This document shows, piece after piece, positions 46,405-55,651 of a stretch of DNA of 64,000 bases. Source of the DNA: Leptospira soteropolitanensis (lineage in GTDB: Bacteria > Spirochaetota > Leptospiria > Leptospirales > Leptospiraceae). Made by a program: the position numbers and the translations under genes. A model generated the notes under the pieces. That model was not told where the DNA came from. It made no database searches and saw only the letters and a program-made list of their open reading frames with translations. The stretch is from contig NZ_JAMQPN010000006.1 of assembly GCF_026151655.1 (NCBI RefSeq), positions 200,563 through 264,562 on the forward strand. The letters run 5' to 3'. Every line of letters starts with the position of its first letter. Positions within the stretch are counted from its first letter, which is position 1.

Positions 46405-46530
46405 ATGAAACCCATTTACGATACCTCTGTTCTTTTATATTCAAAACCCACTTTTCTTATTTTATTGAAATCGATGATCTTTTATACTTGGATAAAATCT
46501 GCCGCCTCCGCTAATTATCTAAAGGACTGA
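46405..46530 (+). CDS. Possible 41-residue small ORF or leader
   Basis: An ATG at 46405 opens a 41-codon frame ending TGA at 46528, ten bases before the large sensor kinase gene. GAGGA lies 11 bases upstream, rather far for a ribosome site. The peptide (MKPIYDTSVLLYSKP start, hydrophobic middle) has no recognised homologue. It may be a leader peptide or chance. Confidence 0.25.
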   Translation: MKPIYDTSVLLYSKPTFLILLKSMIFYTWIKSAASANYLKD

Positions 46531-46539
46531 CTCTTCTTT

Positions 46540-49500
46540 GTGGAATCTGGAATGAAAATGCGTTATCTTATTGCGATATACTTTTCTTTTCTAACTCTAT
46601 TACCTGTCTACGCGGATCCCAATCTTACGCCCTTTTCGTTAAACGATCCAGACGAATTAGTTAAGTTAGCAGGTCCCTGGAAGTTTAATCCGCAAGATAA
46701 CATCGCCCAATCCAAAAGAATTTTCCCTGATGCCCAATGGAGCCAATTGTCTGTGCCTGCTCAATGGAATAACGCGGGTTTGTCAGGCTTTCAAATTGGG
46801 TGGTACAGACGGTCATTCCAAGTATCAAAGGACTTCAAAAACCTAAGACTGAGTCTTCTCACTCCGATCATTGCCGACGCAAATGAAATTTATATTAACG
46901 GAATTCTTGTTGGAAAAACTGGTTTGATATCCGAATCAGGAGAACTAATCAAAAAAAGCAGCCAGATTAGCGTGTATCATATCCCACCAGATATCATCGA
47001 TTATGGTGGAGAAAATACTATTGCAGTGAGAGTCGCAGACGATGTCGGATGGGGTGGGTTTGTAAATTCCGAATTTTACATTGGTAAGTCGGACCTCATC
47101 CAAAAAAAATTTTACAAATACATTATGTGGAATTCAGCTATCTGCTTTGCATTTCTATATTCCGCCATTTATTGTTTGATTCTTTGGATAAGAAGCCGTC
47201 AAGAAAGAGCGTATTTAATTTATTTCTTTTTTGCAACCGTTGCAGGATTTGCTACTTTTGGAAATTTATCTCTCCCTTATTTTATTTGGGATAACTTTTG
47301 GTTTAACCATTACTTTTTTCATCCCGCATTAAACCTAATAGGTATTTTTGGAACTCTTTTCTTTTTTGAATTTTCAGGAACGAAACCCTCCAAGTTTTTT
47401 AAAGGTATCCTATTTTTTCACCTTTGCCTTGCTATCGTATCATTTTTCTCATTTCATCCGTTTGTTTTAAAGATTTATTCAAAGTATACATTGAATATTA
47501 ATGATATACTTTCTTTATTCGAACTTCTTTATGCCTTTGTTTTCACAGTCAAATCAGTTAAGGAAAATCTACCAGGAGCCTTCATTATCCTAATTGGACA
47601 AATTGGATTAGGTATCACAGTAATTTTTTCCATATTAAGTTATCTTCAAATTTATGTTTCTATTTTTGATCGGTCTCTTTCTGAAGGATTTTTATTTTAC
47701 ACATTAAGTTTGTCTTTTGCTTTATCCATTCGTTTTGCAAAGCTCTACGAAGTAACAAACCAATTAAAAAGCGAACTAGAAAAGAAAAACGAAGAATTAA
47801 TTTCCTTGGACAAAATGAAAAATGAGTTTTTATCCAATACGTCACATGAACTAAGAACTCCACTGAATGGAATCATTGGGATTACCGAGTCGCTCATCGA
47901 AGGAACAATGGGTACAGTGAGTACTGGTGTGGCCAAAAATTTAACTTATATTATATCTTCTGCCAAACGTCTTAGCAATTTAGTAAATGACCTTCTCGAT
48001 TTTTCAATGATGAAAAATCGAAGATTTAAGCTTTTCCCAATAACATTGGCAATCCAACCATCCGTAGAAATTGTATTGAGTTTATTGGAACGAACTGCAA
48101 ATGAAAAAGGGATCACGCTAATAAACGAAATTCCGGATAACACTCCCTTGGTGTTTGGTGACGAAAGTAGAATCCAACAAATTCTAATGAATTTAATGGG
48201 GAACGCTCTAAAGTTTACCGAATCAGGTACGATTCGAATTACCGCAAAACCAATCAACAACGGATTCTTAGAATATTTAGAGATTTCCATTTCTGATACA
48301 GGAATTGGTCTTTCCAAAGAAGACCAATTCAGGATTTTTTCACCATTTGCTCAAGCAGATGCTAGTATATCCAGAAACTTTGGCGGTGTGGGGCTTGGTC
48401 TCTCTATTACCAAAAATTTAGTAGAGTTACATACTGGAACTATATCAGTTGAATCAGAATTAGGCAAAGGATCAGTCTTTAGATTCACATTACCACTTGC
48501 CAATGGTCAAACTGAATTCCAATCTCTACAAAATATAAGTTCTGATAGTAATCATATCTGGATGTCTTCGGAAGACTTACGTGGGAATTTTATCGTCGAT
48601 CAAGCATATACAGAAAGAATGGAACTTAGCATAAATCTTTCTAAAGATTTAAACCGAAACCTTACCATTCTTGCTGTAGATGATGACCCAATCAATTTAG
48701 AGGTCATAAAAATTCAACTTGGTAATTCAGGTTTCAACGTAGTATCTGTATTAGATGGACAGACTGCCATTACTGTAGCCAATGAAATTAAACCAGACTT
48801 AGTTTTATTAGATATTATGATGCCGAGAATGAGTGGTTATCAAGTCTGCAAAATCCTAAGAGAATCTTACTCAATGTTTGAAATGCCAATTTTAATGTTA
48901 ACGGCAAAAAACCGAATTGAGGATGTATTATCAGGATTAGAAGCAGGTGCCAATGACTATTTAGGTAAACCCTTTGATAAACGGGAACTTCTCGCAAGAG
49001 TTAACACACTAATTCTACTAAAATCCGCTGTTGAAGAAAAAGAAGATTATTTAAGCATAAAAGCCGAGTTGAAACTCGCAAAAAAAATTCAAGATTCCTC
49101 TCTTCCTTTAAATCCTCCGACAGGTGGAAAAGCAAATATCGTATCCAGATACAAACCAATGACATCTATCGGTGGAGATTATTATGACTTTCACACACCA
49201 GATGAAAATAGTCTTGGTGTTATAATTGCAGATGTATCTGGTCATGGAATACCGGCTGCCATTGTTGCTGCGATGTTTAAAATGGCATTTAACTTACAAA
49301 AACATGTTTCTAAAAAGCCAAATGAAGTATTAACACGAATCAACAAACTTTTATTAGATTCTATCCATAAACAATTTGTCACTGCATGTTATTTGCTCTT
49401 TGATTTAGAAAATCAAAGAATTCTTTATGCAAGTGCTGGTCATCCGCCTGTGGCTTTTTATCGAAGAAAAAATAACAAAGTAGAGATGGTTCGCCCTAAA

Positions 49501-49779
49501 GGAAGGATCCTTGGTTGTTTCCCTGAAATCCCCAATGAAATATTGGATATACCTTTCGCGACTGGTGATCGTGTCATTTTATATACGGACGGAATTTCAG
49601 AAGCAAGAAATCTAACTGGAGAAATGTTTGGAGAGGAACGGCTTAGCGATTATATTCTTGAAAATTCAGAGAATCACTCTACAGATCTCTTTGCCGACGG
49701 ACTATTGGAACATATAAAGGATTTTTGCGGAAAATCCATACCAGATGATGACATAACACTTGTAGTCGTTGACCTCTAG
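46540..49779 (+). CDS. 7TM hybrid histidine kinase-receiver-SpoIIE phosphatase
   Basis: A 1079-residue four-module signal protein: signal peptide (about 6-25), periplasmic jelly-roll domain like 7TMR-DISM ectodomains (50-180), seven membrane helices (195-400), coiled coil (405-430), histidine kinase (H436 in SNTSHELRTPLNG; ATP site with NLMGNALKFTESG and GVGLGL), receiver (D758 in LLDIMMPRMSG) and SpoIIE PP2C phosphatase (GGD at 878-880, D898 in DVSGHGIPAAIV, LYTDGISEAR). Phosphotransfer from kinase to receiver probably gates the phosphatase. I keep the GTG at 46540, though ATGs at 46552 or 46558 are possible. Confidence 0.92.
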   Translation: MESGMKMRYLIAIYFSFLTLLPVYADPNLTPFSLNDPDELVKLAGPWKFNPQDNIAQSKRIFPDAQWSQLSVPAQWNNAGLSGFQIGWYRRSFQVSKDFKNLRLSLLTPIIADANEIYINGILVGKTGLISESGELIKKSSQISVYHIPPDIIDYGGENTIAVRVADDVGWGGFVNSEFYIGKSDLIQKKFYKYIMWNSAICFAFLYSAIYCLILWIRSRQERAYLIYFFFATVAGFATFGNLSLPYFIWDNFWFNHYFFHPALNLIGIFGTLFFFEFSGTKPSKFFKGILFFHLCLAIVSFFSFHPFVLKIYSKYTLNINDILSLFELLYAFVFTVKSVKENLPGAFIILIGQIGLGITVIFSILSYLQIYVSIFDRSLSEGFLFYTLSLSFALSIRFAKLYEVTNQLKSELEKKNEELISLDKMKNEFLSNTSHELRTPLNGIIGITESLIEGTMGTVSTGVAKNLTYIISSAKRLSNLVNDLLDFSMMKNRRFKLFPITLAIQPSVEIVLSLLERTANEKGITLINEIPDNTPLVFGDESRIQQILMNLMGNALKFTESGTIRITAKPINNGFLEYLEISISDTGIGLSKEDQFRIFSPFAQADASISRNFGGVGLGLSITKNLVELHTGTISVESELGKGSVFRFTLPLANGQTEFQSLQNISSDSNHIWMSSEDLRGNFIVDQAYTERMELSINLSKDLNRNLTILAVDDDPINLEVIKIQLGNSGFNVVSVLDGQTAITVANEIKPDLVLLDIMMPRMSGYQVCKILRESYSMFEMPILMLTAKNRIEDVLSGLEAGANDYLGKPFDKRELLARVNTLILLKSAVEEKEDYLSIKAELKLAKKIQDSSLPLNPPTGGKANIVSRYKPMTSIGGDYYDFHTPDENSLGVIIADVSGHGIPAAIVAAMFKMAFNLQKHVSKKPNEVLTRINKLLLDSIHKQFVTACYLLFDLENQRILYASAGHPPVAFYRRKNNKVEMVRPKGRILGCFPEIPNEILDIPFATGDRVILYTDGISEARNLTGEMFGEERLSDYILENSENHSTDLFADGLLEHIKDFCGKSIPDDDITLVVVDL

Positions 49780-49887
49780 TGCAACCAATCTACGAACTTT
49801 TTTTAATTCAAATCAAAATTGAGATGCTATAATTTACGTTAGTTTCAATATCCTTCCTGACAGAATTCCAATGAATGAGAGGATATT

Positions 49888-50568
49888 ATGAGCGAATATA
49901 TTTACTGTTCTGGACCCATGTTTAGCCCAGAAGAACTCAATACGATGGCGAGTATAGCTTCTACATAAGAAAGTGCCGGATACAAAACCTATCTACCACA
50001 AAGAGACGGTATCGAAGTGGCAAAAGTTATGGCGCTAGTCAACACTCCCATCATTTCAGGAGAGATCTTTCGAGACGTTATGATCTTTGTGCAAAAAGCA
50101 GTTTTTGCACTGGACATTTATCAAGTTGTAGAACGTTGTGATGGCACGGTGTTCAACATGAACGGCCGACCAGCTGACGACGGTTCAATATCTGAGACAG
50201 GCATATCCTTTGCAGTTGGAAAGCCAATTGTAATATATAAAAATGATCCAAGAACTGAATTTAACGGATTAGACAATCCTCTCCTAACAGGGCTAAGCTA
50301 CAATTGGAAATACGTAACGGATATATCTAAAATTCCGACTAATCTAGCTGAAATGATTGAAAAAGTTAATGGTGCAGGAGAAAATCTTTATCTCAAAAAT
50401 CCCCCTCCCATAGTGAAAAAAACTATGGAAATTGGAAAAGAAGTTTGGGAGATTTTACAATTCATTCGGTTCTTCGAACAAAAAGAAAAGGACTTGGTCG
50501 CAACCCTAAAAGTTTTCATTGAAAAACTGAAAGCTTCCACAATCTTTATGAAATACTTAGAGGGCTGA
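49888..50568 (+). pseudogene. Nucleoside 2-deoxyribosyltransferase-like gene with internal stop
   Basis: From the ATG at 49888 (AGAGGA just upstream) the frame reads MSEYIYCSGPMFSPEE through IAST, then TAA at 49966-49968, then continues in the same frame as ESAGYKTYLPQRDGIE to the stop at 50566. The joined 226-codon product has nucleoside 2-deoxyribosyltransferase features: CSGPMFSP, YLPQRDGIE, CDGTVFNMNGRPADDGSISETGISFAVGKP. A single nonsense codon interrupts it. A downstream ATG at 50017 would yield 183 residues lacking the N-terminal substrate loop. It is recently inactivated, read through, or a sequencing error. Confidence 0.8.
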
Positions 50569-50580
50569 ATTAGGAATTTC

Positions 50581-52371
50581 TTATATTTTAAACTTCTCTA
50601 TCTCTGACTTAAGTTCATCAGCAAGCACACCTAAATTGTTTGCTGCCGCAGTTACTTCTTCGGATGAGGCAAGTTGTTCTTCAGAGGAAGCGGCAATTGC
50701 CTGCGTACTGTCCGAAATTCCATTCGAAATCTGCGCTAGTTGTTCGGTTGATGCATTTAATTCTTCCGTACTCGCAGAAATTTCCTCTGTAGTCGCAGAA
50801 ACTCCTTGCATTTCATCAGTTACTTTTTCAATAGATCCCGCGATCCTTTCAAAAGTTTGACCTACTTCGTTTACCATAGAAACACCTTGGTCCACTTCCT
50901 TGCTACCGTTTTCCATCATCGCCACAGCAGATGTTGTGTTCTTTTGGATTTCCCCTATTAATACACTAATTTGTTTCGTTGCATCTTCCGAACGTTCAGC
51001 CAACTTTCGAACTTCGTCTGCAACCACCGCAAATCCTCTTCCTTGTTCTCCAGCCCTTGCCGCTTCAATGGCCGCATTGAGTGCCAGTAAATTGGTTTGG
51101 CTTGCGATTTGATTGATCGTTTCGACAATTTGTCCAATTGCTTTGGAATTTTCACCTAACACGTGAATACTACTAGAAATTCCACTCACCGAAGAATTGA
51201 CCACTGCCATCTGTTTAATGGTAGTTCCAATCACATCCCGTCCTTCTTGTATTTTTTCCAAAACTCCATTTGCTAAATCAGAAACAGTAGCAGTAGACTC
51301 AGCAATTTTTGCGACAGCTTGAGAATTCTCAAGCATCGCGCGTTTATTTTCGGTGAAAGCAACTAACTGAGATTCAGTGTTTACCGCCACTTGTTGGATG
51401 GATTTGGCAATACTGCCTGCAACAGCCGAGGAATGTTCCGCACTTGTGTACATTTCTTTTGCGGATTCAGCCACTTTTACAGAAGATTTAGAAACATGTT
51501 TCATCATCTCACGTAAATTAGTCGCCATTTTATTAAAGTCATCACCAAGGATTCCAAATTCATCTTTGAAGGCCAAATCGAGTTTTTCCCGGAGGTCTCC
51601 TTCACTTGCCTTTTCCACAACAAATTTAATTTTCTGAATTCTTTTTGCAATAAAGGAAGCAAGAAAGTAGGAGAATAACATTGATAAGGTTAAACTAATG
51701 GTAGCACTAATCAAAAAAACAATCTGCATACCGCGTAATCTTCTTTCGTAAATGATCTCCTCCCTTCCACCGGCTCCAATGACCCAATTCCAGGGTTTGT
51801 AATAAGCTTGGTAAGCCATAAAGGTATAAATAGGTTCGCCAGGGTTTTGCCAGATTTCACGTAAAGGATATCCAGTGGCCTTTGGGTTTCCCCAAGTGTC
51901 TCGCACTGTATACTTTCCTTGGATTTGATAATCCCAAATATTAGCACCTTCGATATTGAATGGATGCATTGTAGCAATCCCTTCCGGTGTGATTCCCCAA
52001 AGATACATATAATCATTCGTGGACATTTTAGTTTTAGAAATATCGCGATTTCCATCTGGCATTTTAGGTCCAACAATATAGTCTTTGGCCATTTCTTGAG
52101 CTTCTTCTAATGTCATGTCACCAGCCTTAACCCTTTCGTTTAAGGCATCTACAAGTCCAACAGCATCCTTAAGTACGTTGGTAAACATTTCTTCACCGAC
52201 ATTCAATACCTGCTCTTTTGCAGTGGTATAGGAAATATAAAAAATACAAGAAAGGACAATAGATAGAATCAAAAAAATAAATAACATAAGTTGGCCCTTA
52301 ATTCCAACCGCCTTACTTTTGTTAATTTTTTCTTTCAAGGATCTTTGAGAAAGAGAAGTAGTATTTGTCAT
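50581..52371 (-). CDS. Methyl-accepting chemotaxis protein
   Basis: A 596-residue chemoreceptor. It has a first membrane helix (about 25-47), a periplasmic single-Cache domain (50-205) with [17 protein letters not shown] and a WNWVIGAGG end, a second membrane helix (212-240), HAMP (240-292) and a long cytoplasmic coiled coil with the conserved tip [20 protein letters not shown] and [13 protein letters not shown]. It signals to CheA/CheW to steer motility; the ligand is probably a small organic acid by Cache type, which is inference. No che genes are nearby. A TATAAT lies about 25 bp upstream on its strand. Confidence 0.92.
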   Translation of the reverse strand: MTNTTSLSQRSLKEKINKSKAVGIKGQLMLFIFLILSIVLSCIFYISYTTAKEQVLNVGEEMFTNVLKDAVGLVDALNERVKAGDMTLEEAQEMAKDYIVGPKMPDGNRDISKTKMSTNDYMYLWGITPEGIATMHPFNIEGANIWDYQIQGKYTVRDTWGNPKATGYPLREIWQNPGEPIYTFMAYQAYYKPWNWVIGAGGREEIIYERRLRGMQIVFLISATISLTLSMLFSYFLASFIAKRIQKIKFVVEKASEGDLREKLDLAFKDEFGILGDDFNKMATNLREMMKHVSKSSVKVAESAKEMYTSAEHSSAVAGSIAKSIQQVAVNTESQLVAFTENKRAMLENSQAVAKIAESTATVSDLANGVLEKIQEGRDVIGTTIKQMAVVNSSVSGISSSIHVLGENSKAIGQIVETINQIASQTNLLALNAAIEAARAGEQGRGFAVVADEVRKLAERSEDATKQISVLIGEIQKNTTSAVAMMENGSKEVDQGVSMVNEVGQTFERIAGSIEKVTDEMQGVSATTEEISASTEELNASTEQLAQISNGISDSTQAIAASSEEQLASSEEVTAAANNLGVLADELKSEIEKFKI

Positions 52372-52691
52372 ATAAGGTTTCTATTTATTTGTATTATAAT
52401 TATCCAAACCAATCACTAAAAATTTTAGCAAATCTGAATATTTTCTTTAGTTTTCTCAAATGAGCACGATTGGGAAAGGACAATTCGCACAAACAACTTC
52501 TTTAACCATTTAAAATAGAACCAAGATTCTTTTACAAAGGATTCCGGCGATATTATTAGGAATTATACGAAGAAATCAAACCTATTTTGCTATTAATTTG
52601 AGTTTTAGAATCAGACTTTTATTTTTTTCTTAGAACAACGGTATTTTGTCCTACCTAGCTTGTATTCTGTTCTTATTGAGGTTAACAACAA
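52372..52691. other. 320-bp divergent intergenic region, no gene seen
   Basis: AT-rich region between the chemoreceptor and a small hypothetical gene. Apart from a TATAAT on the minus strand (complement of 52393-52398) next to the chemoreceptor start, I see no ORF, palindrome or repeat in it. Confidence 0.4.
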
Positions 52692-53063
52692 ATGGAATAC
52701 ATTGAATCCCTTTTGGAAGAATACTATGAACTTTCGGAATCGTTATTGGCACTTGGTGGACCAAACAAAGATTCTGAACTTTATGAAGAAATATTATCAA
52801 TCGAAGAAGAAATCTGTTGGGAATGTTCTTTGCCTGCTTCCATAAAAAACCGACAACTCTTTCAATTTTATAAGCAAAGTGAGTCAAGGGAAACGAACAT
52901 TCAAAATGCACTGCAATCTTTGGAACGCGCGAGATCTAAATATTTTTACAAACCAGAAAAAACCTTTTCTCAATATCTAGAAATGGAAGCAAATAGAGAT
53001 CTAAAGAACATAAGAGTCCCAACGGTGAACGGAACTTTTTATGAATTTTTATATCCAGTTTGA
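52692..53063 (+). CDS. Hypothetical protein
   Basis: A 123-residue soluble protein, rich in Glu and aromatic residues and predicted mostly helical (MEYIESLLEEYYELSESLLA). It has two cysteines (in EEICWECSLP) and no signal peptide or membrane segment. I do not recognise a family. GAGG lies 10 bases upstream of the ATG. It faces the SRPBCC gene across a strong shared hairpin. Confidence 0.6.
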   Translation: MEYIESLLEEYYELSESLLALGGPNKDSELYEEILSIEEEICWECSLPASIKNRQLFQFYKQSESRETNIQNALQSLERARSKYFYKPEKTFSQYLEMEANRDLKNIRVPTVNGTFYEFLYPV

Positions 53064-53083
53064 TTTTTGTGAAAAGTGAATAC

Positions 53084-53133
53084 AAAGAACTAACTTAAGA
53101 TTCCCAAATAGCGGGACCTTAAGTTAGTTCTTT
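53084..53133. terminator. Strong bidirectional hairpin (16-bp perfect stem)
   Basis: AAAGAACTAACTTAAG (53084-53099) and CTTAAGTTAGTTCTTT (53118-53133) pair perfectly over 16 bp around an 18-base spacer. T-rich sequence follows in both directions. The right arm includes the stop codon of the minus-strand SRPBCC gene. Confidence 0.7.
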
Positions 53134-53601
53134 TTCCAATCGGTCAAAACCTGCATTCGTTCCATCCACACGACCGCGGATTTCGTCATCGGCAGAAAAT
53201 CCAAATGCATTTGGTTCTTGCAAAAATACAATCTGTTCCGTAAATATCATCTTTGTTCTGCCGATGATTTCTGACTCAAAAAGCACCGTAACCAACGAAA
53301 CTGAGATTCGAATATCATTTACATACATTCCAAATGCATATATAATTCTTTCATTGGGAATAATGTCATAGTAAGTTGCATCAAATACATGACGACTCCC
53401 GGCAGGAGTTAATACAAGGTTGGTTTCTTTACCGCCAACTTGGAAGTCCAAACTAAATTCGACAGTTTTCCAGTCATCATGACAAGCAAACCACCTTCTT
53501 TTTGACTCAGGATTAGACCAAGCACCAAAAGCTCTTTCCTTAGAAGCTGGTAAAATCCTTTCAATGGTAAATGTAGAATTTCTAACCTGTTTTTCTTTCA
53601 T
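53119..53601 (-). CDS. SRPBCC (AHSA1-like) domain protein
   Basis: A 160-residue START-like/AHSA1 protein with the family opening FTIERILPASKERAFGAWSNPESKRRWF and C-terminal EIRGRVDGTNAGFDRLEKEL. Such proteins form a hydrophobic ligand cavity and are often paired with ArsR-type regulators, as here: the upstream ArsR gene ends 2 bp before this start. The ligand is unknown. Confidence 0.87.
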   Translation of the reverse strand: MKEKQVRNSTFTIERILPASKERAFGAWSNPESKRRWFACHDDWKTVEFSLDFQVGGKETNLVLTPAGSRHVFDATYYDIIPNERIIYAFGMYVNDIRISVSLVTVLFESEIIGRTKMIFTEQIVFLQEPNAFGFSADDEIRGRVDGTNAGFDRLEKELT

Positions 53602-53603
53602 TT

Positions 53604-53957
53604 TTATACCCCGTCAGAATTTTCTTCCGATGACTCGATTAAAAAATTTCCTAAACGATCGAAACTACGATTCCAAGCAGCCTTTCTTTCTTCCATCCAA
53701 GAATCAATTCCTTTCAGTTGTTTGGGATCCAATCTATACGTGCGAACTCTTCCCGACTTTTCGGAAAGAACAATCCCTCCTTCTTCTAAAACTTTTAAAT
53801 GTTTTAAAACAGAAGGTAGGGCCATTGCCAGAGGTTCGGCTAATTCTTTTACAGATGCAGGACCAAAACTCAATCGTTCGACCATCTGCAGTCGACTACG
53901 ATCAGCGAGTGCATGAAAAATATGTTCCAATCCTTGCGAATTATATTTCATAAACAA
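53604..53957 (-). CDS. ArsR-family winged-helix regulator
   Basis: A 117-residue regulator with the ArsR winged helix: HALADRSRLQMVERLS, then SVKELAEPLAMALPSVLKHLKVLEEGGIV and the wing SEKSGRVRTYRL. No metal-binding cysteines occur, so it belongs to the non-metal subgroup usually paired with SRPBCC proteins. It forms a two-gene operon with the downstream gene and probably represses itself. Confidence 0.9.
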   Translation of the reverse strand: MFMKYNSQGLEHIFHALADRSRLQMVERLSFGPASVKELAEPLAMALPSVLKHLKVLEEGGIVLSEKSGRVRTYRLDPKQLKGIDSWMEERKAAWNRSFDRLGNFLIESSEENSDGV

Positions 53958-53987
53958 CTTATAGTTTTCTGTACTAAGGAGCCGTCC

Positions 53988-54692
53988 TTACTTTTTTTCT
54001 TTTAGGAATCGTTTTGGAATTTTATCAAATAACGGATACATATAAAAATACGGCTCTGCTTCAGCTATCGTTCGTTTGACGGACTGCCTTTCTAACAATC
54101 TTTCAAAATATGCAGTTAGTTTTGGATACGCATTACGAAAACTCAAAATGGTATCTGCATAAAACAAAGCAGGAACTGCAGAACAATCTGCCATACTAAA
54201 ATGATCGCAAGCGATAAAGTTTAAAGAATTCAATTGTGCCTCAAGCATACCATAAGCAATGGGAAGTTTTTGGTATGCCTGTTCTACACCGAGCAGATCT
54301 CTTTGGTTTTCGGGTCGCAAACGATCGATCACAATTTTCTGCATTGGCTCACTGACATACAGATCAAAAAAACGATCCCAAAGCCTTGTCTCTAATGCCA
54401 AATGAAAATCAGAGGGAATCAGTTTATCCTTTCCTGGATAAAATTCATTTAGATATTCAATGATAATCGTAGTTTCAGGAATGGTCTTCTGCCGTAATCG
54501 ATCCCGAAGGAGTGGGATTTTTCCCACAGGCCAATGGGCAAAAAGTTCAGAGCTAGACTCTTCTGATAATAAATCTACCAATCGCGGTTCAAACTCTGTA
54601 TCGTTTTCGTACAAGGCAATGAGGACCTTATGGCAAAAGGAAGCGAGAGGATGGTAATAAAGCAAAAGATTAGGGGCTTGATAGTTATCCAT
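53988..54692 (-). CDS. Glutathione S-transferase family protein
   Basis: A 234-residue two-domain GST. The N-terminal thioredoxin fold contains LLYYHPLASFCHKVLIALYE with a serine/cysteine active-site region, the cis-proline segment GKIPLLRD, and the glutathione-binding TTIIIEYLNEFYPG. The C-terminal all-helical domain follows with FSMADCSAVPALFYAD. It is expected to conjugate or reduce electrophiles. It lies just upstream of the ArsR-SRPBCC pair on the same strand (30-bp gap). Confidence 0.88.
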   Translation of the reverse strand: MDNYQAPNLLLYYHPLASFCHKVLIALYENDTEFEPRLVDLLSEESSSELFAHWPVGKIPLLRDRLRQKTIPETTIIIEYLNEFYPGKDKLIPSDFHLALETRLWDRFFDLYVSEPMQKIVIDRLRPENQRDLLGVEQAYQKLPIAYGMLEAQLNSLNFIACDHFSMADCSAVPALFYADTILSFRNAYPKLTAYFERLLERQSVKRTIAEAEPYFYMYPLFDKIPKRFLKEKK

Positions 54693-54833
54693 TTAGAAAA
54701 CTATTTACCAAAGGAGTATTTTTAGGCAAGCAAATTAGTTAGCCAAACGGAAAACTATTGGCTTTGAAAACCTTAGTAGAACCATTTCGTTTGTTCGTTG
54801 GAACCTCCCCGTCCTACTTTTGACAGTATTTTC

Positions 54834-55646
54834 TCATTTTTTACTACGCTGTGAAGGAACTTCGCCAGATCCCAAAACCATTCTTGTTCCTTCTTTCTTT
54901 TCTCGCAAAAATTCCGGTGCCATTTCATCTTTTAAGCCTACACCCGATAATTTTCTTTGAATAACTTCTGTGATCAGATAAACTGTTTTATTGGCTGCAC
55001 TTTCTAAAACTAAACCATCAGGCCTAATATTGGAGATACAATTTCGACTTTCATCGGTTTTACCAACTTGCGGACGATAGGTGATATAAACACCCAGACT
55101 ATCAGCCGAAGAGAGACCTGGACGTTCTCCAATCATCACTACAGATACTTTCGCATTCAAAACTTCTCCGACTTCGTCCCCAATGGCAACCCTTCCCCAC
55201 TTCGTAAGAACAAGTGGGGCAATTCGTAAACCAGTTTTACTCAGCGAATTCATTAATAACTTTAAAAAAGGAATATAATTTTCATCGAGTGCCTTTGCAG
55301 AAAGGCCATCAATTCCCATCAAAACTAAATCATATTCGCCAGTAAATTTTTGAATCGTTTCAAGCGAATCAGTAGACAAGCGCCTTCCTAAATCAGGTCG
55401 CATTAAATATTCCTCTTTAGAACTGACTTGACTCTCTAACAATAAAGCAGGAAGAGAGAACGGTTTCCCTAAAACTTCCAAATCTTTTAACAACTTTGCG
55501 AAATCGGGACTTAATAAAACAGCATCCCTTGCCCTAGCATGATCCAATCGAAAGCGTAACATATCTTTTGTGGAAATAGAACCACCTGTTCGCGTTAAAC
55601 CAATCCTTGCCTGACTAAATTGTTTCCATTCTTCTAAAAAAGTCAT
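54834..55646 (-). CDS. eutC: Ethanolamine ammonia-lyase small subunit EutC
   Basis: The 270-residue light chain of adenosylcobalamin-dependent ethanolamine ammonia-lyase, which splits ethanolamine to acetaldehyde and ammonia with EutB. Recognisable blocks: ARIGLTRTGGSISTKDMLRFRLDHARARDAV, VLMGIDGLSAKALDEN, VSVVMIGERPGLSSADSLGVYITYRP and the conserved C-terminal ESAANKTVYLI. It follows eutB by 5 bp. No eutA reactivase, EutD/EutE/EutG or microcompartment genes are nearby in the window. Confidence 0.93.
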   Translation of the reverse strand: MTFLEEWKQFSQARIGLTRTGGSISTKDMLRFRLDHARARDAVLLSPDFAKLLKDLEVLGKPFSLPALLLESQVSSKEEYLMRPDLGRRLSTDSLETIQKFTGEYDLVLMGIDGLSAKALDENYIPFLKLLMNSLSKTGLRIAPLVLTKWGRVAIGDEVGEVLNAKVSVVMIGERPGLSSADSLGVYITYRPQVGKTDESRNCISNIRPDGLVLESAANKTVYLITEVIQRKLSGVGLKDEMAPEFLREKKEGTRMVLGSGEVPSQRSKK

Positions 55647-55651
55647 ACGCT

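Noticed and set aside
50017..50568. An intact 183-residue gene starting at the ATG at 50017
   Set aside because: The homologous frame extends upstream to 49888 across one TAA, and the shorter form lacks the N-terminal substrate-binding loop and a ribosome site.
53084..53133. The 16-bp inverted repeat as a recombination or attachment site
   Set aside because: It sits exactly between convergent stop codons and is flanked by T-rich sequence, so a bidirectional terminator explains it; no recombinase or duplicate site was seen.
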